This document shows, in pieces, positions 49,797-60,880 of a stretch of 64,000 nucleotides of DNA; within the stretch, counting starts at the first letter, position 1, and every line of letters starts with the position of its first letter. The DNA comes from Pocillopora verrucosa (lineage: Eukaryota > Cnidaria > Anthozoa > Scleractinia > Pocilloporidae), in contig NC_089314.1 in the NCBI RefSeq assembly GCF_036669915.1, positions 28,751,592 through 28,815,591 on the forward strand, read 5' to 3'. The notes beneath the pieces were generated by a model. The model was not told the origin of the DNA and searched no databases. It worked only from the letters and a program-made list of their open reading frames with translations. The translations under genes were made by a program, and so were the position numbers.

Positions 49797-52123
49797 TTCA
49801 GGAAAACAATTTTCGTACTAGATAAGACAGACAAAATGTACGTCTTTTATGTATATCCTTCTCATTTCGTGTTTCCTCAGCCGCTGGTCAACATGCTACA
49901 CACAAGTATTACAATATTAATGACTTTTTGATTCGCCAATTGGCTTTCTGATTCCAGCACCAGTTCTAGTTGTTTTCCTTCTTTTTCATCAAATCGATTA
50001 GCTCAGTGTAACTCGAACACTTTGGTTGACCTGTCCTTAGTTTTCCTATCTATTTTGAGATTGCCCATTATACCGTTTCAAAGTTATTTTGGAATTAACC
50101 TGACTACTTGAAGCTCGAGAACAGGAAGGAAGCTATTAATTCGCATCAGAAGGAGACTAATACATAAGATTAAGTTCATTAAGTTACATTCACGCATGAA
50201 AGTTGCTGCGATTTAACCACCCGAAAGTGGTTAAATTGTGGATTCTCTAGTTCTTTAAAACTGCTCTTTATTGAATTGTTTTGTATGGTATCAGCAGCCC
50301 CTGAAGTACCGCCCTCCCTTGCCGCCCGTTTGTAAATTCGAGAAAATTATTGAAGTACCGTTGCCACTAAATTTTTTTTTGCTAAAGCTGTTATATTTCA
50401 CATCATTAATAACTTAATGTTCTCTCGGCTGCATCTGTTCCTATTTGATTGACGTGCAAAAATATTTTATAAACTGAAAAGCAGAGTTAAATGCCATGTA
50501 TCATTGGAAACAGATTGTGACTTTTGGTAACTGATCTCCACTTTAATGTAATTTTATCTTAAGACGTTGAGAAAACAAAGAGCACTGGTTCCTTTCCTCC
50601 TCAGTAGATCAGACACCAAGTGACAGAGTGACATGTGCTTCAAAACTAACTGATGACCTGATCGAAAACAAAGCAGGTGTTTCCAGTATTCACCCGAAAA
50701 TAGAGATAAGCGATCAATTTTAGGATAATTATCGGGGATAAAAGGCTAGAATATTTTTTTGTGTTGAAAGAGATTTTTTCTCGTAAAACGTTCGCTTCTT
50801 GATGCTCGAGAAACAGGTTTAGTCTCATGCGAAAAGGTGAAGCTAGCGCATGCGTTGTTAACAGATTACATACCTAGGAGATGACTTAATTACGTAACCT
50901 GAAGGATGACTTTATGAAAACAGTATTTGCATGCACGGCCGGCTAGTCATAATTTTGTAAAATTGAAAATTTCTCCTCGTCCGAGGGTAACTTTGGATTT
51001 TTAAAAAATTATTTTGTTATATCACGCTTTCCGTTGTTTGTGTTTCGAAGAAGCTAACTTTGAAATATTTTTTTGTGCGTTTTCGCTTGTAGTTTACTGC
51101 TAATTTGTCAGCTGGATCACCAGAGCAGCCTACCTGTAATCTTATTTAACAAGGTAAGTGAAAAACTACGTTTCGTTTCTTGTTATTAATGTTCTACTTT
51201 AGCGTGCGGTTCACCTACGACGATTTTTGCTATCAAAACTCGGCAACGCTTAACTTAGGTTCAGTAAAAGAGTCCAACTGGCGGCTTAAATTCAACGTGA
51301 GGTAATTGTTTGTGTTACCAAATGGTTCATTTCGTTTAATGTTAGAGACTCAAATAGCATCAGGAACGGAATGACCTCTCCAATTCTCCAATTAATCATA
51401 ATTTACTGATTTTTTTAGACTGTTTGTCAGGGAGATATTGTCCCTTACGCTGAGTCATACTGGTAAATTTTGATAACACTTTGATTAATTTTGGGTTCTG
51501 CAAGAACGTTTTATACTGATATGAAAAAATTCGATATTGGACAATGTAAGTTATATGATATTTGCTGTTATCACTGATCTGTTTTTTCCTCTGTACTTAC
51601 TGCAGTTCGCCAACAAAGCTGGAAAAAGCTGTGCATTAAAAAAACGGCAGAGGGTGCCGGAGATCCCTTTTCCAAACATTGAACAGGTAGGGCACGAAAA
51701 TTGTCTCGCGGAGATGTGCAAAAATTTGGTTCTTTGATTCTTAGACTAGGCGCACGGATAAATGTGAAGATTTATTCGAAATATTTTGCACGAGCATGGT
51801 TTTATGAAAGCGTAGAAATATTTTTCACGAGAAGCCGATGAGATCAAGGTAGTTAAATCTCTCAAGTGTCAGTCCACGACCGCCGTAGAGGGAATCATCA
51901 TTGCCAAGCTCAATGATTCTGATCATTATAGTCGAAAAAAGACAAGTGTCCAACGATATTTAAACTACCGTGACATTTACTGGTCAATTCTGGATGGTTA
52001 AGAGGGGCTTGCTTGAGACCACAAATTAATTAATAGATTCATAAAATTAGCTCATTCACTTCTTTTTAACATAATTAATCATTTTGTGAACATGGCAATA
52101 TTTCTTCTCTATCAAGGTAAAAT
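49797..52123. other. Stretch upstream of gene D with orphan exon-like segments
   Basis: No complete gene. Two exon-like segments with good splice borders in phase 0 lie at 51112-51153 and 51606-51686 (listed separately). ATTACGTAAC, a bZIP-like palindrome, occurs near 50890. Confidence 0.45.
51606..51686 (+). other. Possible alternative 5' exon of gene D with a dibasic site
   Basis: 81 bases between a good acceptor (TACTGCAG) and donor (CAG|GTAGGG), open in phase 0, encode FANKAGKSCALKKRQRVPEI and seven more residues. SCALKKR resembles the propeptide end of gene C (PHVLKKR). A further phase-0 segment at 51112-51153 (CTGGAT..AACAAG|GTAAGT) could precede it. Either could splice straight to the gene D exon at 52746. 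The ATG exon at 52124 has an in-frame TAA just before it and so must be a first coding exon, not an internal one. No signal-peptide exon was found upstream. Confidence 0.35.
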
Positions 52124-55100
52124 ATGACGCTGCTCAGAGCGACTTTAACGACCATTTTAGTCATAACTCTCACTGAGTGTACTAAGGTAAGTCAGTGCAA
52201 TGCATCATACGCATCTATTATGAAAGTTTGTTTCATGCATTTCCTGATACTTTCTTTTATTTCTAAAATCTTTCTTCCGATTGTAACTAAGCGCACTTTG
52301 CGTAACGAATGTAATACTGGATCATTGTCAGACGACGAACTTAGTTTTTGTTCTTTACATAGTTACTCGTGCAAGTTTTCATGGTTTATTGAACCTCTAG
52401 AAAGTTATCAGATATTTGGGTAACCTGTATGCATTATTTCCTTCAGTAACGCTAAATTTATGCGAGAGTCTACCTGTACCGACGGAGATCCTTCCCACAA
52501 GTTGTGAACTGCATTAGCAAAATGGTTCTAAAGTGGTGTCTTGTAAATATTTCCAATTTGGTAGATGAATCATCGTTATGTAATGACTGGCGGACACTGG
52601 TTCCTATTATGACCGAACTTATTCTCAACGCTATCTCAGAAATAAAACAGACAGTTCGTTTGAGCAGTGTGAATTCATAAGTACATTTAAGACTTTGAGC
52701 TTCTGATTTGTTGTTTGAAGAGTTTTATTTCATCCTTTTTATCAGCTTAGTGATGTTCCTGACAATGTACAGCTTCAAAAGGATTCAGATATCAACCTGA
52801 TGGAGGTTTTAGAGAGCCTTGCACCAGTTCCTAGCGAGGAGGTAGTAGCTATCAGACCCAAAGGAGAGGGAATAGAGAGATTTAGGCGAAGAGTGGAGCC
52901 TGCCAGCGGAATCTCATCGCTTTCAGAGCTTCCAGATCTCCCAGCACCCCAAGAAAATAATTCCATCTTCAGTCATCGATCATTTTCTGACAGCGGAGCT
53001 ACTCCTTCTTCTGGAGAAGGCGAGTGGGACAGCGGACACGCTGCGTCATCAAAAACAAAGAAAAGCGAAATAGCCGGAGAGGATGCTTCTGGTTCTGGAG
53101 AGGGGTCTGGGATATTACAGCACGAGCCTACTGAACAAGAAAAACCAGTTGTGGTGACACCAGCTACACTCACGTCGGACGACGAAGGTAGCTCGGTGGC
53201 TCCATCTAGTTTGGCTGGCGCTGCAACAGCACAGCCCCCTCCGGTCGCCACATCACACAATGGCGAGAATAAGCCTTCCAACGCCGTTGCTGGTGCCGTA
53301 TCCTTTAATGCAGTAGAGCCTGAAGAAACTGGATCAGCTCAGCTGCGGTCAGTCTCGAACATGAGTGCTCTAACCCAAACCAAAACTATAATCAAAGAGT
53401 CGCCTGCTGCTCAACTTCCTAAAGAGGAAGTTCAGCAAACGGCTACCACTAACAAAGATGCACCTGAATCCAGCGGAGTGGAAGAAGCAGCTCATTTTGT
53501 TTCATCTGCCGTTACCAAACAGGCTCATACAGCATCTGGATCAGGGGAGTCAAGTGGAAGTGGGTTAAGTGCTGATGAGCTTGCTTTCATTGCTGGTCTT
53601 AAGAAAGCAAAGGGGCAACAGAGTACTCCGCTTCAGACACCACAGAGAGCTAAGCTACCAGGTAGTGTGGGAAGCGATGAAGATGACGATGACAATGATA
53701 ATGTCGATGAGAGTGGAGATGCAAGTGCAGAGCAATCAGATTCAAGTGCTAGCGGAGCACAGGAAGATGAAACGACATCTTCTCAATCTGATGAGGATCA
53801 AAACGAAGAAGCTCAACAGAGATCAAAAACGAGCCAAAGACTCGGAGAGAACGCCTCAGAAGATGACGATGACGATGACGTCTCAGCCGATGGTTCTGGA
53901 TCAGCCTCTGGCGACGATGAAGATTATGACGATGAAGACGACTCTGGGGAGTCAAGTGCTGACAAATCAGAGAGAAGAGATACCATTGTTGATGTTGCTA
54001 GTGGATCTGGAGTTGATTTTCTTTCAGGAGTGGGTGACTCTGATAGCGAAGATGATTCTTCAGAGAGCTCCGGAGAAGATGACGAGCCTGAAGATGACTT
54101 GCCAGGCAGTATAGGTGAAGTGAACGACATTTCAAAATTAGAGCAGAAGCCTGTCCAGGCCGAGACTGCGCCTGGGTTTGCATTTGCGTCTGCATCAGGT
54201 GTGCCTCCCGGTAGTCACGAGCTTGCCCCCGCCTCTGGCTCCGGTTTACCCGATGTACGTCAACAGTCTGTCAAAAAGCCTATGTTAGACCAAACATCAC
54301 CTAAGGCTTCTATTCCATCATCAGGATCAGGGGAAGAAGAGCTACCAGGAAGTGTTGGTGGTATTTCTGACATTGGTCAAGTTGAATCAGCAACACATAC
54401 AGAAACAAACTCTGCTGCCTCAGGCTCAGGTGACTTTAAGACAACATCTCAATATAAACAAGACGAATCACTTCTGCAACAAGTTTTGCAAAGCGAATCT
54501 TCAGGTTCTGGTGAGTCAGAAAAGCAAGATGAGAGTCTTCCAGGAAGTGTGGGTGGACAAATTAACTTGGAAGAAACAATAAGTGCTTCGGGATCTAAAG
54601 CCGAACCTCTCGCAATCGTCAGTCCTGACTTTGGAACAGGTTCAGGCGAAAGTCCAAAGCTTCGCTCTTGGGAATCTGTTGTCTCCCTTCCCCAAGAGTC
54701 TCTCAATTCTGGATCAGGAAGCGATGAGAAGTTTAGTGGCTCTGGAATTGCCGACAACCTGGAATCTTTGGCGTCATCTTCAGAGGACGAGACTCTTCCA
54801 GGAAGTGTTGGAGCTGTCGGTCCCAATCTTATGACTATGGCATCTCCAGAAAATAAGCCGGGTTCTGGGATGGCAGACCAGTCTGGTTCTGGATCTGGAG
54901 TTGGAGGATCAGGGTTGCAAGAGGAAGTTAACTTGATGAGGGCATTTAAGTTTGGCGATAGTTCTGGATCAGGACTGGAGCAATTGGATAACAACGAGAC
55001 CCACGTTGAGAATGAGATAGATTCAGTCAACATAACTAAACCATTACCGGCTTTCGGAGATGGAAGTAACGTAACGCAGTCGGAAAATTCGACTATCATT

Positions 55101-58100
55101 GCACAGACTAAGGAAAACAGCGCCGTGAAGAATAATGAAAGCAGTGGAGAATTTGGACTTTTACAATCCCTTCAACCCTTTGGGGGATCTGGAACTGCAG
55201 AAGAGCCATTACCGGGTGGATTTGGCAATGGTGACAGTACTGACATTCAGTCTCTGGCTGGTTCTGGAGGAGAAGATGCTTCTGGCATTACCTTAAGCTC
55301 CGGCTCCTTTGGCTCCTTTATGGATGAAGGCATCTCTGGATCAGGATCAGGAGTAGCAAACTCGGACGTGATATCCGAATTATCAGGAGGTAGTAGTAGT
55401 GGAAGTGGTAAATTTTCGTCTGACTCAGAGGAGTTGCAATCCCTTTCGAAAAAAGATTATGCTCCTACAGCCTCAGCCTTAGCATCGGCATCTGCTAGTG
55501 CTACGCAAGACAGTGGATCAAGCTCTGGCTCAGGCAACTCTCCGTTACCAATCGCCAAGCACAACTACTCACCAACGATAAAGAGAGTTGGGACAGGTAT
55601 CTCGTTCACCCCTATGGCCGCATCGGCGTCAGGCTCTTCTTCATCTGGCCAATCAGATTCTAGCGCAAGCGCACTTCCGGGTAGCGTTGGTGTCGAGGAG
55701 TCCTTTTCCTCTTCTGGATCTGCAGTCTTTGATACCTCCGGGTCAGGATTTATCCCGATCGGTGACATTCCTCAAGAAGATCTGCTAAACACCGAGGTTG
55801 AGACATCTGCTTCCGGTTCTGATGAAATCAACGTCGTTGAGTCCGGTGCAGGCGAAGGGTCTGGTGCGCACTCAAATAAGGATGAAGAGGTGGAAGAAAC
55901 AGCCTTACGCTCGCACACTGATAACCTGAAACCCATATCTTTCAACCTAGACTCAGCTGGACTTCAAGCGGATGTTCAAGCAGCTCTAGGCAAGACGCCT
56001 ATTAATTTAGGTGTCGGATCAGGCAGTACATATGGCTTAGGTTCTGGTGGAGGGATCGATTACGGATCCACCTCAGACTTCTTATCAGGCTCAGGTGGCA
56101 GCGGTACGTTAGAGCTAACCCCAGCAACCACTCCATCAGATGCGATTGTAAACCTGTTTGGTAATACGTTTGGCTCTGCTGGGAAAGAAAACTCAAGGAG
56201 TTCTAATAATAGTGTGGCTTCGAGTGACGAAGGATCATCATTTAAACATCAAAAGCAAGGAAAGAACAGGCATCAAATACCTGTAAGTGGAAATGATGAG
56301 ACTGCCTTCTCCGACGATGAAGAACAGGTTAGATTTTGTTTCAGTAGAGATATATCATACTAATCCAGTTCGATGCCTGTAGTATATTCTGATGGGGCGC
56401 GTTAATGATAAGCGTAGTCACTGAGATGTTTCTCATTCAAATAAATATCACTCCATCTAGAGGGATATATTATCCAACTTAAAGTCCGAAAGGTGTACAT
56501 GTACGTAAACCAATATGCAGCTACTTTCTCTTAGAAACCCACAAAATGATAGCATGGTTGCTGTCATGGTGGTATGACGTAAAGCTCTTGGAGTAGTTTT
56601 GAGTACATTTCGCAACAGTGAACCGTCGAAGTTTGGCTTTGGAATAACACCTGTAATTTGACCTTGGTTTATAGTGCTTTTATTCCTCAAAGTTCAGTGA
56701 AGTCAAGATTCATTCACTTAATTTAAAATTTCAGCTTGCCGAATGCTCACTATTTTAGAGCCAACGGCTCCAACTTTATTCCGCTTTGATTTAAGTTCAC
56801 ATTCAAGGATTGGTTAAGCTCTTTATCAACCAATGCAACGAGTGCTTGTTCGATTGCGTTGTTTGCTCTCTGTCTCATCAATTTTTGCTCAAGTCCTCGA
56901 AAACATTTAGCTATTTCAGAAAAGCAGATATAAGGAGATACTTAACTAAGTTTGCCTCTATTTTTTTTCAGGTGGAATTTGATCTTCCCAAGCCTGGAGA
57001 CACAATTGACCAACAACTTCTGGACCGATTTATGATCAGTCAAATCTTAGAGCAAAATCTCACATTGTTTTACGGAGGCCTTTCTGGTCGCCCTGGCAAA
57101 CAAGGTCCTGTTGGCCCCCCTGGAGCAACCGGAATGAGGGGTATGACTGGAACTATGGGCCCACCAGGTCCAATTGGTGACGTAGGATCCCCTGGTGCTG
57201 ATGGTGAGTCCGGTCCGATAGGTCCTCCGGGACTCCCTGGGATGCCTGGCTTCAAGGGAGAGAAAGGACCACCAGGTCTAATGGGATTAGCTGGGGAGCC
57301 AGGTGCACCTGGAATTCCGGGACCTTTAGGAAACGTTGGCCCTGCTGGTCCAGAAGCTGTAATGCCGGTAAATAATCGATCTGAGCTTATCTCACAATCC
57401 TTAGAGAGTAATTTACTAGCTTTGAAACATCAAAAAAACACTAAGTAGGAACAACCATTGATAAAAATGGAAATTTGTAGGCTTTGACCCGTCAGAGCCC
57501 CTAACATAAAGGTTCTAAGGCAGAAAATTCTAAAATCATTACACCCCCACTTGCTCAATGCTGATTGAGACAAGTGCCAGAACATAATTTAAAAAATCCT
57601 ACAATTTTTTAGAACTATTAAACCATTTCCTTTTCCCCATACCCGTGCGTTTAAGATATTTTACTCTTACGAGAAACGGCTCAGCTATTTGTCATTGCTA
57701 AGAACAGTTTAACGGGTAAACTGTTTTTCTGTTTGTTTTTTAATACACGAAACTGGCGTAGGCGGCATCATGAATAAAAACGTCAGACCTCTCGGTTTCT
57801 ACTAATTATATAACACTCTAAAGAACACAAACTCATACATCCATGCCCAATTTTAAATTATTTTATCTTATGATTGAATTCGAAACAATAAAACACTAAT
57901 CTTGTTTTTCTTTCATAAAAGTTGTGCGGACGTTTAAGCCCTCACCTTTACAAAACATCCATTGAAAGAAAAGTTCTTAGCTTCAGATGTTATCGTTATC
58001 GTATCATACACGTACGTCGTTTATGTTTACGTCATTTTCTTTATGCGTTCTCAGAACTGTTCTTACATTTGCGAGGGAGAGAAGACTTGGCTTCAGTGTA

Positions 58101-58510
58101 AGCAGTATGAGACCATCAAAATAAACCGTGCGTTCTGGGGACGAGAAGAAAACGAGTTCTGTCCTAAAGCCCCAGTTGGTCTTGTCACAGACAAGATTTG
58201 CGAGACAGATGCAGATAACACATTTAAGAAAGTCGAGAGCCAGTGTAGGAACAATCAAGCGTGTGAGATTGTAGCTTCAAACACGTTCTTCGATGATCCA
58301 ACGTGTAAGAATACGTTCAAATATTTAAAGCTCTGTTACGAGTGTATTCCGGATGAGGTACACACCACAGATGTGTTGCTTGACTTGGGAAAAAGACGAA
58401 AGAGAGGAACTCGTCTGGAGGACGTTCTAAGAAAGCGGAGAGAAAAGTCTGAAAGGGAGAAACTGTTAAAAGACCTTTGGAAGCATCCATATCATGCCAG
58501 AGTCGTGTGA
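52124..58510 (+). CDS. Proteoglycan-like nematogalectin D (Ser-Gly/acidic region + collagen + SUEL lectin)
   Basis: Exons 52124-52186 (signal peptide [21 protein letters not shown]), 52746-56327 (1194 codons), 56972-57367 (132 codons) and 58055-58510 (151 codons plus stop), all in phase 0, give 1498 residues. Residues 22-1215 are low-complexity, rich in Ser, Gly, Asp and Glu, with about twenty SGSG runs in acidic settings ([18 protein letters not shown]), the pattern of chondroitin/heparan attachment sites. Seven LPGS[VI]G-type motifs are spaced through it. The collagen linker [16 protein letters not shown] leads into 31 Gly-X-Y triplets (1251-1343). The lectin (about 1348-1444) has AFWGR and [14 protein letters not shown] and a strongly basic, probably helical tail ([17 protein letters not shown]). 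Lectin, linker and triplet number tie it to gene A. It is probably a secreted capsule or matrix proteoglycan; glycosylation is inferred. Confidence 0.85.
52746..56327 (+). repeat. Single 3.6-kb exon coding the Ser-Gly/Asp-Glu repeat region of gene D
   Basis: One uninterrupted exon, acceptor ATCAG|CTTAGT and donor GAACAG|GTTAGA. The frame is 1194 codons without a stop, while other frames also stay partly open because of codon bias (TCT GGA, AGT GGA, GAA GAT). LPGS-type motifs lie near 53652, 54093, 54338, 54534, 54792, 55207 (variant LPGGFG) and 55672. Poly-Asp/Glu blocks are concentrated at 53670-54110. The unit is irregular, so it is a motif-rich region and not a strict tandem array. Confidence 0.85.
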
Positions 58511-60880
58511 TTGGCTTTCTTCCAATCTGTGCATGTATATCTAGATCTTAGGTATTTTGTAAATAGCTTATTGTCGTCTTTCTTCGAAAGATAAGGTGAA
58601 AGTGGGCCACTGAGATAAAGGGGCTGGCTGAACCGAGCCTCCTCTGGAATACTGTTATGGATCTGTTAATTTTGGGGACTCGTTTAAAACAAGAAGATGA
58701 TTAATCATTCATATGGTCTTAAAAAATCATCCGTGATAAGACCTCGAATCAGTATGAATCTCTTCAAAGAAATTAGCTGAATTTTGCTTGTGTACAACAT
58801 AATCAAGTTTTATGTAGGCAAGAATAGTGACGAAGAGTTGAAAAACTACGTGAGTTGGTCAATATGGCGACTTTAGAATAATACTTATGCTCTTGAGTTG
58901 CAAAAAAGACGACGTTTCTGTGCAAGAAAAGAGAGAGGTTTGTATTTCGGATTCCTTTGGCGCTCTTTGAACCCAATCAATAGTTTCTTTTTCAGGAAAG
59001 AGCTGACTAGATATATTTTCATGCCTGCGTACAGTTGTAACATCAAATGCCTCGAGTTCTGATTAAAAAAATTTCTTTGGCAGGAAATAAATGCAACATC
59101 TCGCTGGAAAAGCAATAAAAGATTAGGCTTGAATGATAATGAGTCTCGAAACCTTTCGATCCAATCAAAAGTTATTCACTGTACATGTGTTTACACCGTT
59201 TTCCTCTATAGGAAAATACACGAAATGAATTCTGTCTGTAAAATAGGTTTGATTATTTTATATTGAACATAAAGCTAAAGATTGTATAATAATGAAGATA
59301 TGGCACCCTTTCGGTAATCGTGAAACAGGAGTTATGCCCACAGCTGATGAATTTTACCCAAAGTCACACTGACTGATATGTTAAATCAAATATATCTCGT
59401 CGTTTCATTAGAGGGGAATTCTACACCAATAGGGAGTTTCTGAGATATTTCCTTGAATAAAATGTTTTCAAGAAAGAATACTTGGTGTGAAATGTCTTTT
59501 TGGAGTTATCCTTTTTGCTAGTGAGCCCCACTGAAACTGGGGATCTAACACTAACCACATCGATGCATTGCAATGCAATGCAATGCAATGCAAAGCAACC
59601 AGACTCGTTCCAGCGGTTTGAGTGAAATGACTGTTAACTGTTTGCCAGGTCACCGCTGACAGTCTCTAACTGTTTGCCAAGTCACTAAACGCGTTGGAGA
59701 ACCGTGAGATAGCTTGAATATTGGTCAACAAAAGAGATAAAACCAAGTGGGTTAATTAAACCGATTCTTACGGTTCGTGAGCGCGTGGTTCATTAAGAAA
59801 AAAAAATAGAAACCTAACATCACTCAATGGAACCAATAATTCAGAAAGTATGAATGCTACAATTCTTTCTCGTTGACATAAAAGAGGAGAGGAAAGCGTA
59901 ATGGCCTAAAATAGAAAAAAAGAATCGCAAGGGGCCTAAAAGTTGGTGTTTTATTAAAACTAAGGAGTCGATTTCCATGTAAATAAGCAACAATCTGTGT
60001 CACGTTATGACAAGATATTTTCTTGTTATTGGTAACTGGTTAATCTCAAAGCTTCTTTGGATCGCCGCGGGTTTGTATCCATGGCGCCTTTCCATACAAG
60101 CGACTAAAACTTACACAAATTGTCACAGCCTATATGTAGCTATCTTGCTCATTATGTTCCAAGCTGAGACTAACTGAAAACTCTTAAATACTACACACAT
60201 GCCTCTTGGATAATGGAGTTCAGTGAAGGCTTGTATTCTTGACTTAACGAAACATTTTGTTTGCGCGATCAAAAATCTATTTTTATACCATTGAACTAAG
60301 TTACAAAAAACTTCTGGAAATATTCATGAATGAAATCATCAGTTCAGTACTCTTGATAAGTTCAGTCTCTGAACAGATAAACTAATTTCATTCTTATACT
60401 TTTTTGTTTTCTTTCCGTAAGAAATATGTTCAACTCCGGAAGGGTTGATTACCATGAGCGTTTCCTTCAGTGAAAACCGTTTTGGTACCCTCCTAGATAC
60501 TCCTAACCACTAATTTTTTTTTTAAACAATTAGCTTGCGGTGGTATTTCATGCAAAATCAATTTTTACCAAGTCTATGAAAAGTCAGCCCTACTGCACGT
60601 TGTGATGATTTGCATTCTGTGCACTTTTGTACAAAAAAGCGTTGCTCACAAAGGATAAAGGTCCCTTTGAAAAGTTCACCTTGCAATGAATTTCGCTGAA
60701 GGTGGTGCGATTCGATCTTGCATGACTGCGAATTTGTTGAACAAAGCTAGAATTGTATTTTTTGCGTTTTTGCGTTCTCCATCTCTAGTAAAAAGCTATT
60801 TCACACGTTTAAACAGTTTTAGACTTTATCTCAAAACTGTTCTTATAAACAGCACGAAATATGGAAGCCCTTCTACAAAG
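58511..60880. other. 3' flank of gene D
   Basis: No gene seen. AATAAA hexamers near 59114 and 59456 are candidate polyadenylation sites of gene D. A short CAATG pentanucleotide repeat lies at 59562-59592. Open frames here are short and unrecognisable. Confidence 0.55.
59562..59592. repeat. CAATG pentanucleotide microsatellite
   Basis: gcattgcaatgcaatgcaat and continuation: about five tandem copies of tgcaa/caatg, nearly perfect. Confidence 0.8.

Noticed and set aside
53569..54114. 181-residue frame overlapping the gene D long exon
   Set aside because: It is a frame shadow produced by the biased codons of the acidic repeat region.
54449..55099. 216-residue minus-strand frame inside gene D
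   Set aside because: It is the antisense of Ser/Gly/Glu codons giving Pro/Ser/Asp-rich sequence, with no independent signals.
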